From: an uncultured Verrucomicrobiales bacterium
Lineage (GTDB): Bacteria > Verrucomicrobiota > Verrucomicrobiia > Verrucomicrobiales > Akkermansiaceae
Length of the DNA: 64,000 nt
Assembly: GCA_937916135.1 (NCBI GenBank)
Contig: CALFTQ010000015.1
Coordinates: 7,090-71,089, forward strand
Reading direction: 5' to 3'
Shown here: piece by piece, positions 8,453-17,285 of the stretch
How the letters are laid out: the number at the start of each line of letters is the position of its first letter
How positions within the stretch are numbered: the stretch's first letter is position 1
Position numbers and translations under genes: made by a program
The notes under the pieces: generated by a model
The model's input: only the letters and a program-made list of their open reading frames with translations
Told to the model about the DNA's origin: nothing
Database searches by the model: none

Positions 8453-9835
8453 ATGTACACCAGCTTTTTCGATGTGTTTTCCATCGGTATCGGTCCGTCG
8501 AGTTCGCACACCATGGGGCCGATGAGGGCTGCGGCGCGTTTTGCCCGCGAACTTGCTGAGCGCGGCTTGCTGGAGCAGGTGGAGCATGTGCGGGTGTGGC
8601 TGTATGGTTCGCTGGCGCTCACCGGGGTGGGGCACGGCACGCCCGGCGCGGTGGTATACGGTCTGCTGGGGCTGGATGCGGAGAGGATGGAGATGTCTGC
8701 CACCTCGGCCATTGCTGAACTGGCTACCACAGGCAAGCTGCTTTTGAATGGCGCTCATCCCATCACGTTCAGCGCCATGCGCGATATTGTGCTGCAGAAG
8801 GATGTGACCCTGCCGGAGCATGCCAACGGCATGCGCTGCTGTGCCTATGGGGCAGGGGAGGTGGAGCTTGCGAATGAGGTGTATTTTTCCATCGGCGGCG
8901 GTGCTATCCGCCGCAGTGATGAGATGGAGCAGCTTCCGGAACCGCCGCCACCGGTGCCGTACCCTTTTGATTCCTGTGCGCAGCTGCTGCAGCACTGCAA
9001 GCTGGAGAACATGACCATCGCCGCCGTGGTGCGCTGCAATGAAATGGCTCTGCCCACCGGCATGGAGCTGCGTATGCGCATCCGCAAGATTTACCAGACC
9101 ATGGATAAGGCGATTGAACGCGGGGTGAAGACCATGGGCGTGCTGCCGGGTGGTCTGAAGCTCCCCCGCCGCGCTCCTCGCATTTACCGCCGACTGGCCG
9201 AGATGTTCCGCGACAATACGGAGGATGCCCTCACCATCATCGACTGGATTAACCTGTGGGCCTTCGCCGTTTCTGAGGAGAACGCCGCCGGTGGCCGCGT
9301 GGTGACGGCTCCGACCATGGGCAGCGCCGGTGTACTGCCAGCGGTTCTGCGTTATTATGAACGCTTTGGCCGTAAGGATGCTACGGTAGGTAGAGAGCAT
9401 GGTATAGAGATATTCCTGCTCACGGCTTCGGCCATCTGCTCGCTGTACCGTGCGAAGGCTTCTATCTCCGGTGCCGAGGTGGGGTGCCAGGGTGAGGTGG
9501 GCGTGGCCTGCTCCATGGCGGCTGCCGGGCTGACCGCCGCTATGGGCGGCACCAATGAGCAGGTGGCCAATGCTGCGGAAATTGCTATGGAGCATAACCT
9601 GGGGCTCACCTGCGACCCGGTCTGCGGGCTGGTGCAGGTGCCCTGCATCGAGCGCAACGCCATCGGTGCCGTGAAAGCGGTGAATGCCGCCCGCCTGGCT
9701 CTGCGCGGTGATGGTACCCACTTTGTGAGCCTGGACAGCGTGATTGCCACGATGAATGAAACCGGCAGAGCTCTCTCCGCCGGTTATCGTGAAACGGCAC
9801 TGGCAGGCCTCGCCACCAATGCGCTGACCTGCTAA
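8453..9835 (+). CDS. sdaA: L-serine dehydratase, iron-sulfur type, single chain
   Basis: Deaminates L-serine to pyruvate and ammonia using an oxygen-labile [4Fe-4S] cluster, in the cytoplasm. The N-terminal beta domain shows the family signature [11 protein letters not shown] near residues 15-25. The C-terminal alpha domain has the cysteine cluster for the iron-sulfur centre: CQGEVGVAC (residues 345-353) and [12 protein letters not shown] (387-398). At 460 aa it is the fused one-chain form. ATG 8453 opens with [20 protein letters not shown], as in homologues, and matches the leaderless promoter. It converges with the MarR gene that follows. Confidence 0.95.
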   Translation: MYTSFFDVFSIGIGPSSSHTMGPMRAAARFARELAERGLLEQVEHVRVWLYGSLALTGVGHGTPGAVVYGLLGLDAERMEMSATSAIAELATTGKLLLNGAHPITFSAMRDIVLQKDVTLPEHANGMRCCAYGAGEVELANEVYFSIGGGAIRRSDEMEQLPEPPPPVPYPFDSCAQLLQHCKLENMTIAAVVRCNEMALPTGMELRMRIRKIYQTMDKAIERGVKTMGVLPGGLKLPRRAPRIYRRLAEMFRDNTEDALTIIDWINLWAFAVSEENAAGGRVVTAPTMGSAGVLPAVLRYYERFGRKDATVGREHGIEIFLLTASAICSLYRAKASISGAEVGCQGEVGVACSMAAAGLTAAMGGTNEQVANAAEIAMEHNLGLTCDPVCGLVQVPCIERNAIGAVKAVNAARLALRGDGTHFVSLDSVIATMNETGRALSAGYRETALAGLATNALTC

Positions 9836-9844
9836 AGCTGAGGG

Positions 9845-10324
9845 TTAAATCCCTTCGCGCTCCAGCACGGCGGCGTAGAGCTTTTCAATCACTCGCTCGT
9901 GGATGCGCAGTTCCTCCTCCGTCAGGTGGGAGCGCAGCTCCTCGATAGCGGCTGTCTGTGCCTTGTCGATGGCGGCTGTTGGCGCCATGAAGGATTTGGC
10001 GATGGTGACCAGCACGGCGCGGCGGTCTGTGGGGCTCTGGTGGCGCTCCACCAGCCCCTGGCCCATCAGGCTGTCTATCATGTGCGATGCGGCAGAGGGC
10101 GACATGCCCACGCGCTCTGCCAGCTGGCTCATCGGTACGCCTTCCGGGTGGACCATGGTGTAGCGCCGTATGTTGGCCAGCACGGCACATTGGCGCACAC
10201 TCAGTCTTGCCAGTTTCTTGCGCACGGAATCTGTCATCGCGACCACGCCGGCACGGTTGATGTGGTCGGTGATAGCGCGCATTTTGTCAATCAACGGAAT
10301 GGTGTCTTCCCGAGTGTTCAGCAT
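9845..10324 (-). CDS. MarR-family transcriptional regulator, 159 aa
   Basis: A dimeric winged-helix DNA-binding protein. The recognition region reads MSQLAERVGMSPSAASHMIDSLMGQGLVERH and the wing is SPTDRRAVLVTIA, both textbook MarR. The start ATG at 10324 is two or three bases from the predicted transcription start. It is convergent with serine dehydratase and divergent from the small AP2-like gene, so its target may be its own promoter or that neighbour. The ligand cannot be read from the sequence. Confidence 0.9.
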   Translation of the reverse strand: MLNTREDTIPLIDKMRAITDHINRAGVVAMTDSVRKKLARLSVRQCAVLANIRRYTMVHPEGVPMSQLAERVGMSPSAASHMIDSLMGQGLVERHQSPTDRRAVLVTIAKSFMAPTAAIDKAQTAAIEELRSHLTEEELRIHERVIEKLYAAVLEREGI

Positions 10325-10332
10325 ACGTTCCT

Positions 10333-10361
10333 ATTATGCACATTATTTGAATGCTTGTCAA
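10333..10361 (-). promoter_or_regulatory. sigma-70 promoter, leaderless, for MarR gene
   Basis: On the minus strand: TTGACA (10361-10356), 17-bp spacer, CATAAT (10338-10333). The predicted start is near 10326, two bases before the ATG at 10324. Confidence 0.7.
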
Positions 10362-10411
10362 CAAAAATGGTCATTGAAAACTGAAAACTTTGAAGGATTC
10401 AAATAAAAATC

Positions 10412-10440
10412 TTGACCAAAGCCCGGCAGGGTGTTAGAAT
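10412..10440 (+). promoter_or_regulatory. sigma-70 promoter for AP2-like gene
   Basis: TTGACC (10412-10417), 17-bp spacer, TAGAAT (10435-10440). The predicted start is near 10447, about 10 bases ahead of the ATG at 10457. Confidence 0.65.
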
Positions 10441-10456
10441 CCGCTCACACTAATCT

Positions 10457-10711
10457 ATGGAAATGCACCGTTACATTACCCGCTACAATGGACAGAAAGG
10501 AACGCGCAATACCTTCTGCGGCTGGCGTTTATGTATTACTCGCAGGAAGGAGACGTACGTTCGTTATTTCACAGATCGTGAGCATGAAAGTTCCGATGCA
10601 TCTCTGGCGGCCGCATTGGCGACCCGGGACGCCATGCTGAATGATCTGGCCAATGGAGAGAACTTTGTCTCCGTCTGCGCCCGTTATCGCAAAGGAAAGA
10701 AAAAGGCCTGA
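10457..10711 (+). CDS. small basic AP2/Arm-like DNA-binding protein, 84 aa
   Basis: The sequence GWRLCITRRKETYVRYFTD followed by an alanine-rich helix (ASLAAALATRDAMLNDLA) has the three-strand plus helix layout of AP2-like domains. Those also occur as the Arm domain of phage integrases and as free-standing bacterial proteins. The tail KGKKKA is basic. A good promoter precedes it. It is probably a nucleic-acid-binding protein; whether it is a regulator or a mobile-element remnant is unclear. Between two MarR genes it may be an independent single-gene unit. Confidence 0.6.
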   Translation: MEMHRYITRYNGQKGTRNTFCGWRLCITRRKETYVRYFTDREHESSDASLAAALATRDAMLNDLANGENFVSVCARYRKGKKKA

Positions 10712-10739
10712 TTCCGGGCGAGACGTTGCGTCAAAATTC

Positions 10740-10767
10740 TTGACATGGCGCCGCCCTCTGGTATACT
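10740..10767 (+). promoter_or_regulatory. sigma-70 promoter of the efflux operon
   Basis: TTGACA (10740-10745), 16-bp spacer, TATACT (10762-10767). The predicted start near 10774 is followed at once by the palindrome at 10781-10792. Confidence 0.75.
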
Positions 10768-10780
10768 TCTGTCGAGATGT

Positions 10781-10792
10781 GAAGCATGCTTC
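10781..10792. promoter_or_regulatory. candidate MarR operator
   Basis: GAAGCATGCTTC is a perfect 12-bp palindrome between the -10 box and the MarR start at 10804. This is the position expected of an autoregulatory operator. The assignment is by position and symmetry only. Confidence 0.5.
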
Positions 10793-10803
10793 CTAACTGA
10801 CGG

Positions 10804-11277
10804 ATGGTACACGATTTTCCCAGAGAGAAACACCCGGCATTCATTATGAAGATGGTGTCGGACCGCGCAGATGCGATATTTGCGCAGAGAGTCGGCACAC
10901 TGCGGGTAACAGCCCCGCAGTGTCGCTTGCTTATGTATCTGGAGAGCCGGGGCGGCGCCGGAGTATCGCAGCGGGATATAGAGCATTATCTTGGGGTGAG
11001 CCACACCACGGTGAAGGGGCTTTTGCAGCGGCTGGAAGAGAAGGGGTATGTGCGCACCGCATTTGACAGCAGTGACCGCCGGGTGAAGCATGCCTACCTG
11101 ACGGAAGAATTTTACCGCATGCACGCGCAGGCGCGGGAAGCGATGCGCGGCTTTGAAGAGCAGCTGATGAGCGGCTTCAGCGCAGCGGAGACAGAGCAGC
11201 TGCGCAGCATGCTTGAACGGATTTACCGCAACACTTTAACCACGGAGCCGCCGGCTCCGTTAACTGAACATCAATGA
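10804..11277 (+). CDS. MarR-family repressor of RND efflux operon, 157 aa
   Basis: Winged-helix regulator: VSQRDIEHYLGVSHTTVKGLLQRLEEKGYVRT is the helix-turn-helix and DSSDRRVKHAYLT the wing. It is the first gene of an operon; its TGA overlaps the ATG of the periplasmic adaptor gene (ATGA at 11274-11277). This arrangement, with the palindrome in its 5' region, suggests that it represses its own operon until a toxic compound binds. ATG 10804 is the first start after the promoter; an internal ATG at 10846 is also possible. Confidence 0.88.
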   Translation: MVHDFPREKHPAFIMKMVSDRADAIFAQRVGTLRVTAPQCRLLMYLESRGGAGVSQRDIEHYLGVSHTTVKGLLQRLEEKGYVRTAFDSSDRRVKHAYLTEEFYRMHAQAREAMRGFEEQLMSGFSAAETEQLRSMLERIYRNTLTTEPPAPLTEHQ

Positions 11278-12638
11278 AAGCAAGCAACATAGTAATGATA
11301 GCCCTCGGCGGGCTGGTGGCATGCACCACTCTGGTAGCATGCAAGGATAAAGCAGGGGCCCAGACAGCCCGGCAGGGAATGGCCCCCATCAATGTGACCG
11401 TGATGCCGCTGCAGAAGCGCACAGTGGACCTGACTTCCACCTGGTTCGGGCACCTGCGCGGCGTGGACCAGGCTGATATCCGCCCTGAGGTATCCGGCAA
11501 GCTGCTGGAGCAGGTGTACTGGCACGGCTCCCTGTGCGAGAAGGACGAGGTGCTCTTCCGCATCGACCCCTCCAACTATCAGGCCGCGTATGACCAGGCT
11601 CTGGCGAATGTGGCCGCCGCCAAAGCGGGGGTGTTGCAGGCGCAGGTGGCAGATGAGCAGGCGCAGAAAGACCTGGAGCGATTCTCAGCCCTTGTGGAGA
11701 GCGGCTCTGTTTCTGAAAAGCAATTTACGGATGCGCAGCATGCCAAGCGCCGCTGCGAGGCAGCCCTGGCCATGGCGAAAGCCCAGGTAGCCCAGGCTGA
11801 GGCCGCTACGCAGATGGCGAAGCTGAACCTGGACCGCTGCACCATCCGCGCACCGTTCAAGGGGCTGGCCACCAAGTCCAACGTGAGCGTGGGTGATTTT
11901 GTGGCCGCCGGGCAGGTGGTGATGACCCGCATGTCCTCCATCGACCCCATCCGCGTGGATTTCTCGGTGCCCGCCCGCCAGATGAACCAGCAGGCGCAGG
12001 GGGAGGAATACTATGACCTGCCGGACAAGATGAGCCCGGTGAAGGAATTTGACCTCATTCTGGAGGATGGCAGCGTGTTTGAACACAAGGGTACGGTGCA
12101 CGCTGTGGACAGCGAAATCAGCCAGTCCACCGGCACGGTCAAGTTTGTGGGCTATGTGCCGAACCCGCAGCTGAAGCTGCGCACCGGTGCCGCCGTGCGA
12201 GTGAGCGCCAGAACCGGTGAAATCAAGGATGCTCTGCTGGTGCCGGCCCGCGCGCTCATTTCCTCCATGAACCACCGCTTCATCTATGTGGTGGCACCGG
12301 ATAACACCCCGCTGGGTATTGATGTGAAGCTGGGCAAGGAACTGGTGCTGGATATGCCGAATGGCGATGGTACCGTGGTCCCCATGCTCATGCAGGTGGT
12401 GACCGGCACGGTCAAGCCCATTGCCGAGACCCTGAAGGAAGCCGGTATCGAGAACGTGGAAGATGCCCAGGTTATCGTGGGCGGCGGTCAGATGGCGGCC
12501 CAGTATGCCCTGGCCAACGCCGGCATGCGCAAGGCCGGTGCCCAAGGCGGGTTCGGCACCGTGGTGCCCCAGCCCTTCATCTACGAGAAGCCTACCACCA
12601 CCGTGGAATCCGTGACCACGGATAACGACGCAGAATAA
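11274..12638 (+). CDS. RND efflux periplasmic adaptor (membrane fusion lipoprotein)
   Basis: Links the inner-membrane RND pump to the outer-membrane channel. The N-terminus is a lipoprotein signal with two possible lipoboxes, LVAC17 and LVAC23. It is followed by the MexE/AcrA layout: a barrel-sandwich lipoyl half (DIRPEVSGKLLEQVYWHGSLCEKDEVLFRID), an alpha-helical hairpin at about residues 100-185, the second lipoyl half (CTIRAPFKGLATKSNVSVGDFV) and the beta-barrel domain. The length of 454 aa is normal, with a slightly long C-terminal tail. It overlaps the MarR gene by four bases and is followed eight bases later by the pump gene. Confidence 0.93.
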   Translation: MKASNIVMIALGGLVACTTLVACKDKAGAQTARQGMAPINVTVMPLQKRTVDLTSTWFGHLRGVDQADIRPEVSGKLLEQVYWHGSLCEKDEVLFRIDPSNYQAAYDQALANVAAAKAGVLQAQVADEQAQKDLERFSALVESGSVSEKQFTDAQHAKRRCEAALAMAKAQVAQAEAATQMAKLNLDRCTIRAPFKGLATKSNVSVGDFVAAGQVVMTRMSSIDPIRVDFSVPARQMNQQAQGEEYYDLPDKMSPVKEFDLILEDGSVFEHKGTVHAVDSEISQSTGTVKFVGYVPNPQLKLRTGAAVRVSARTGEIKDALLVPARALISSMNHRFIYVVAPDNTPLGIDVKLGKELVLDMPNGDGTVVPMLMQVVTGTVKPIAETLKEAGIENVEDAQVIVGGGQMAAQYALANAGMRKAGAQGGFGTVVPQPFIYEKPTTTVESVTTDNDAE

Positions 12639-12646
12639 CCCCCGCC

Positions 12647-15600
12647 ATGAGTCCGTTTTTCATTAAACATCCCGTTATCGCCACGGTGATTGCCGTGGTG
12701 ACGACGCTGCTGGGCCTGGTGTGCCTCATGAATCTCCCGATTTCGCAGTACCCGGAGATTACGCCGCGCACCATCCAGCTCATGGCCATGTTCCCCGGTG
12801 CGGATGCCCAGGCGGTGGCAGACTCCGTGGGTACGCCGCTGGAGCGTGAAATTTCCGGTGTGCAGGGCATGGACTACATGACCTCCGTTTCCTCGAATAA
12901 CGGTGTGTATTCCCTTCAGGTGGTGTTCAACCCGGACACCGACCCCGACCTGGACCAGGTGTTCACCAACATGCGCTATGGCCAGGCTCAGTCCCAGGTG
13001 CCTACCGAGGTGATCAACTCCGGCGTGACTATCCGCCAGCAGCCCGGTCTGCCCCTTATCATTTATTCGCTTACCTCTCCGGACGGCAGCTACAGCTCTG
13101 TGGACCTGGCCAACTACGCCCAGGTGAAGATGGTGGATGAGCTGAAGCGCGTGGAAGGTGTGGGCGAGGTGACGGTGTACGGTGCCGGTCGTTATGCAAT
13201 CCGCATCTGGCTGGATACGAATATCATGACCCACTACAACATCTCCATTGCGGAGGTGCGTGCCGCAATCGCTGCGCAGAATACCACCAACCCCGGTGGC
13301 AAGGTGGGTGCCGACCCCGTGCCCGATGGCCAGGAAAAGACCATTTCCATCCGCACCCAGGGGCGCCTGAGCTCGCCCGAGCAGTTCGAGGAGATTATCG
13401 TGCGCCAGGTGGGGGATGAGATTATCTACCTGAAGGATATTGCCAAGGTGGAGCTGGGCTCTTCCAACTATTCTGCCACAGGCCGCCTGAACCGCCAGGT
13501 TTCTGCAGCTGTGGTGATATTCCAGACCCCCGGTTCCAATGCCATTGCCACGGTGGACCGCTTGCGCAAGACCTTCGAGAAGCAGGCCGCCATCATGCCC
13601 CAGGGTATCAACGGCAAGGTCTCGCTGGATACGACCACCGCTGTGCGCTACTCGATTGATGAAATCAAACGCACCTTCATCGAAGCTGTGGTGCTGGTGG
13701 CCCTGGTGGTGTTCATGTTCCTGCAGAATTTCCGCGCCACGCTCATTCCGCTCATTGCGGTGCCGGTGTCGCTCATTTCCACATTCTGTGTGTTCCCTCT
13801 GCTGGGCTTCTCGCTTAATACCATCTCCCTGCTGGGTATGGTGCTGGCTATCGGCCTGGTGGTGGACGACGCCATCGTGGTGGTGGAAGCTGTGCAGCAC
13901 CACATCGACAAGGGGCTCAACCCGCGCATGGCTTCCTTTGCGGCCATGCAGGAGGTGAGTGGCCCGGTTATCGCCATTGCCCTGGTGCTGGCGGCCGTGT
14001 TCCTGCCCTCGCTCCTGCTGGAGGGTATCACCGGCACTCTGTTCAAGCAGTTTGCCATCACCATCGCCGTGTCCATGCTGATTTCGGCATTCAACGCCCT
14101 CACGCTCTCGCCGGCGCTGTGCGCCCTCATGCTCAAGCCGACCCGGCAGCAGCGCAGCATTTTCCGCCCCTTCTATAATCTGTTCAACAAGTGCTATGAC
14201 TGCACCGCGAACGTGTATGTGAAAATCTGCGGCGGGCTCTGCCGCAAGCTCATTATCTCCATGCCGTTGCTGTTGCTCTTCTGGGTGGCCATTGTGCCCA
14301 TGTCGAAGATGGTGCCCAAGGCCTTCCTGCCGGATGAAGACCAGGGTTTCCTGCTGGCGGCTCTGGTGATGAAACCGGATACCTCCATGCAGGTGGCATA
14401 CTCGGAGAATAAGAAATTCGAGAATGCTCTCTCTGACCCTGCGGTGAAGAACCTGACCACCGTGGTGGGTATCAACATCCTGAACAGCGTGCAGACCCCC
14501 GGTGCCTGTATCGCCTTCATTGAGCTGAAGGACTGGAAGGACCGCCCTGAGACCGCTGCCGAGGTGCAGAAGCGCATCCAGGGCCGCCTGCATGCCGCTG
14601 CGCTGGACGGCATGGCCATGGTGCTCATGCCCCCGGCTATCCCCGGCGTGGGCACGGCCAATGGTGTGACCATGGTGCTCAATGACCTGGAAGGCCAGGG
14701 CGTGCCATTCCTGCGTGAGCAGGTGCTCCGCTTCGAGGAGGCCGCCCGCAAACGCCCGGAGGTGGCCATGTGCATGGACATGATGATGGCCGATACTCCG
14801 CAGAAGTTTGTGGAGCTGGATAAGGAGAAGTGCAAGTTCCACCGCGTTGAGATTGCCGCGGCCAACAACCTGCTGGCTACTTACAACGGCTCTGCCTTCG
14901 TGAACTTCTTCAACGCCTTCGGCCAGCAGTGGCAGGTCTACATGCAGGCCCAGGGGGCCGACCGCGTGAGTCTGGACAAGATGGACGGCTTCTTCGTGAC
15001 CAACCAGGACGGCGAGCGCGTGCCGCTCTCGGCGCTGGTGAATATCAAGGATATTGCCGATACCGAGTTCGTGATGCACCACAATATCTACAACTCCGCC
15101 AAGCTGAATGTGATGCCGCGCCCCGGCTTCTCCACCCAGCAGCTCATGGAGGCCATGGAGGCCGTGTATGCCGAAACCATGGACCCCTCCAAGGTGGGCA
15201 TGGATTACCAGGATATGTCCTTCCAGGAGAACAAGGTGCGCAACAGCACCGGCCTGGCCACCATCTTCGCCATGTCCTCGGTGTTCGCCTTCCTCATTCT
15301 GGTGGCCCTTTATGAGAAGTGGACCCTGCCCATCTCAGTGTTCCTCACTGTGCCTGTCGCAGTGCTGGGTGCCTATGCCGGTCTGTACTGGATGGGGCTG
15401 GAGCTGAACCTGTATGCCCAGGTGGGGCTGGTGATGCTGGTGGGTCTGGCGGCCAAGAACGCCATTCTCATCGTGGAGTTTGCCAACCTCGAAATGGAGC
15501 GCGGCAAGGACCTGCTCGCCGCCACGCTCTCCGCCGCCCGCCTGCGTTTGCGCCCCATTCTGATGACCTCTCTGGCCTTTATCCTGGGTTGCGTGCCGCT

Positions 15601-15823
15601 TATGCTGGCCAGCGGCTCCGGTGCGCTTGCCCGCTGCTCCATCGGTACCGTGGTGGTGATCGGCATGACCGTGGCCACGGTGGTGGGTGTGTTCCTCATC
15701 CCCTGTTCGTATGTGTTCATCATGCGCCTCTTCCGCATCAAGTTCAAGCTTGCCACGCTGGGTGAGGATCCGGATGAAGTCGGTGCCCGCGAATACCTGG
15801 CCGCTCATAAGGATGATGAATAA
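12647..15823 (+). CDS. RND multidrug efflux permease, HAE1 family
   Basis: Proton-driven trimeric inner-membrane pump exporting hydrophobic compounds, 1058 aa with the usual twelve membrane helices and two large periplasmic loops. The N-terminus MSPFFIKHPVIATVIAVV is typical. The proton-relay aspartates lie in GLVVDDAIVVVEAV (about residues 405-408), and the matching lysine in GLAAKNAILIVEFA (about residue 936). Family motifs FPGADAQAVADSVGTPLE and GYQDMSFQE-like segments are present. Its neighbours supply the adaptor and channel, so the tripartite system is complete. The substrate cannot be read from sequence. Confidence 0.95.
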   Translation: MSPFFIKHPVIATVIAVVTTLLGLVCLMNLPISQYPEITPRTIQLMAMFPGADAQAVADSVGTPLEREISGVQGMDYMTSVSSNNGVYSLQVVFNPDTDPDLDQVFTNMRYGQAQSQVPTEVINSGVTIRQQPGLPLIIYSLTSPDGSYSSVDLANYAQVKMVDELKRVEGVGEVTVYGAGRYAIRIWLDTNIMTHYNISIAEVRAAIAAQNTTNPGGKVGADPVPDGQEKTISIRTQGRLSSPEQFEEIIVRQVGDEIIYLKDIAKVELGSSNYSATGRLNRQVSAAVVIFQTPGSNAIATVDRLRKTFEKQAAIMPQGINGKVSLDTTTAVRYSIDEIKRTFIEAVVLVALVVFMFLQNFRATLIPLIAVPVSLISTFCVFPLLGFSLNTISLLGMVLAIGLVVDDAIVVVEAVQHHIDKGLNPRMASFAAMQEVSGPVIAIALVLAAVFLPSLLLEGITGTLFKQFAITIAVSMLISAFNALTLSPALCALMLKPTRQQRSIFRPFYNLFNKCYDCTANVYVKICGGLCRKLIISMPLLLLFWVAIVPMSKMVPKAFLPDEDQGFLLAALVMKPDTSMQVAYSENKKFENALSDPAVKNLTTVVGINILNSVQTPGACIAFIELKDWKDRPETAAEVQKRIQGRLHAAALDGMAMVLMPPAIPGVGTANGVTMVLNDLEGQGVPFLREQVLRFEEAARKRPEVAMCMDMMMADTPQKFVELDKEKCKFHRVEIAAANNLLATYNGSAFVNFFNAFGQQWQVYMQAQGADRVSLDKMDGFFVTNQDGERVPLSALVNIKDIADTEFVMHHNIYNSAKLNVMPRPGFSTQQLMEAMEAVYAETMDPSKVGMDYQDMSFQENKVRNSTGLATIFAMSSVFAFLILVALYEKWTLPISVFLTVPVAVLGAYAGLYWMGLELNLYAQVGLVMLVGLAAKNAILIVEFANLEMERGKDLLAATLSAARLRLRPILMTSLAFILGCVPLMLASGSGALARCSIGTVVVIGMTVATVVGVFLIPCSYVFIMRLFRIKFKLATLGEDPDEVGAREYLAAHKDDE

Positions 15824-15837
15824 CAAAAGAAAAACAC

Positions 15838-15865
15838 TTGACAATATCAACCAAATCGATATTAT
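15838..15865 (+). promoter_or_regulatory. internal promoter, leaderless, for outer-membrane factor
   Basis: TTGACA (15838-15843), 16-bp spacer, TATTAT (15860-15865). The predicted start at about 15872 is three bases before the ATG at 15875. The channel gene can therefore be expressed apart from the operon. Confidence 0.65.
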
Positions 15866-15874
15866 ACAATCAAC

Positions 15875-17263
15875 ATGAAACGTACTTTAATTCTCAGCCT
15901 TGCAGGAGTGGCCGGTTTTGTGGCGTCCTGCACCTTCGGCCCCATGTGGTCCACGCCTGAGATGCCCGTTCCCGCCGAGTTCCGCGGTGTGGGCGTGGCC
16001 GGCAGCACCATGGCAGATTTACCCTGGCAGCAGGTGCTCAAGGATGATAACCTTCAGAAGCTGCTGGATGATGTCTTTACCAGCAACCGCAGCCTGGAGG
16101 CCATGCTGCACAACGTGAACTCCGCCAAGCGCTATATCACGATTGCCCGTGCTCCGCTCTTCCCGTCCATCGGCTATCTGGCCCAGGGCAGCCAGGGCGC
16201 CAGCTCCCCGGCCACGGTGGCCACGGCAGACGAGCACAAGATTCCCGGAGCTGCTGGTCTGAGTGCCTCCTGGGAGCTTGACCTCTGGGGCAAGACCCGC
16301 AAGGGCGTGGAGAGTGCCGAGGCTCAGGCCCTGGCCGCAGAGGAAAGCCTGAACAGCATGCGCATCTCCCTCATGAAGCAGGTGGCGAATGGCTACCTCC
16401 GCCTCATCATGCTGGACGAGCAGCTCAAGATTGCGCACGATGCCGTGGCCTCCTATCGCGAATCGCTCACCCTCTTCGAAAATCAGCTCGAGGGGGGCGT
16501 GGCTGACCGCCTGCAGACAGCTTCTGCTCAGGCCGCTCTTTCCGCAGCCGAGGCTCAGATCCCGAACCTGGAGATGCAGATTGCCGAGATGGAAAACACG
16601 CTTTCCGTGCTTGCGGGGCGGGCCCCCGGCCCCATTGCCCGCGGCGGTAACATGATGGCCTTTGCCAATGCCAGCGGCGTGGCTGCCGGTATTCCGGCAG
16701 ATGTGATTGCCCGCCGCCCGGATATCCGCGCGGCTGAGCAGGATCTGCGCGCAGCCAATGCGGAAATCGGTGTGGCCATTGCCAGCTATTTCCCCAGCAT
16801 CAGCCTTACCGGGCTGGCCGGTATTGCCACCCCCGACCTGCGCCACGGCATGGCCCGCGGTGATGATGGCTGGGGTATCGGCGCCAACCTGACCGGCCCG
16901 CTGTTCAACGCCGGCCAGCTGCGTGCCAATGAGCAGGCGAAGCGCGATGCCTTCCTGGCCGCCAAGGCTGATTATGAGCAGACCGTGCTTTCTGCCCTGG
17001 CTGAAATCTCCACCACCCTGGTGCAGCGCACCAAGCTGCGCGACATCATGAAGAAGCAGGAGCAGGCCGTGGCCGCCTACCAGGAAAGTGTGAAGCTCTC
17101 CAAGGCCCGCTATGCGCAGGGCCTGGCCAGCTACTACGAAGTGCTCACGGCCCAGCAGGGCCTCTTCCCCGCGCAGACCCAGCTGGCCGCTTACCGCTAC
17201 CAGTACGCTGCCTGCGTGCCCACCCTCTACACCCAGCTGGGTGGTGGTTGGAAGACTAAGTAA
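15875..17263 (+). CDS. outer-membrane efflux lipoprotein (OprM/NodT family)
   Basis: Forms the trimeric outer-membrane channel of the RND system. The lipoprotein signal ends at FVASC19. Two homologous efflux domains follow: the first at about residues 55-245 (SWELDLWGKTRKGVESAEAQ), the second at about 265-460 (RRPDIRAAEQDLRAANAEIGVAIASYFPSISLTG and GPLFNAGQLRANEQAKRDAF). 462 aa is the family length. The gene lies 51 bases after the pump and has its own promoter. It ends 26 bases before a terminator that is now shared with the incoming integrase gene. Confidence 0.93.
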   Translation: MKRTLILSLAGVAGFVASCTFGPMWSTPEMPVPAEFRGVGVAGSTMADLPWQQVLKDDNLQKLLDDVFTSNRSLEAMLHNVNSAKRYITIARAPLFPSIGYLAQGSQGASSPATVATADEHKIPGAAGLSASWELDLWGKTRKGVESAEAQALAAEESLNSMRISLMKQVANGYLRLIMLDEQLKIAHDAVASYRESLTLFENQLEGGVADRLQTASAQAALSAAEAQIPNLEMQIAEMENTLSVLAGRAPGPIARGGNMMAFANASGVAAGIPADVIARRPDIRAAEQDLRAANAEIGVAIASYFPSISLTGLAGIATPDLRHGMARGDDGWGIGANLTGPLFNAGQLRANEQAKRDAFLAAKADYEQTVLSALAEISTTLVQRTKLRDIMKKQEQAVAAYQESVKLSKARYAQGLASYYEVLTAQQGLFPAQTQLAAYRYQYAACVPTLYTQLGGGWKTK

Positions 17264-17285
17264 ACTCTTCCCATACCAATTCCTA

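Noticed and set aside
12581..15082. 833-aa minus-strand frame opposite the RND pump
   Set aside because: Rich in His, Arg and Gly as expected from antisense reading of a GC-rich membrane-protein gene. The plus strand is an unmistakable RND permease.
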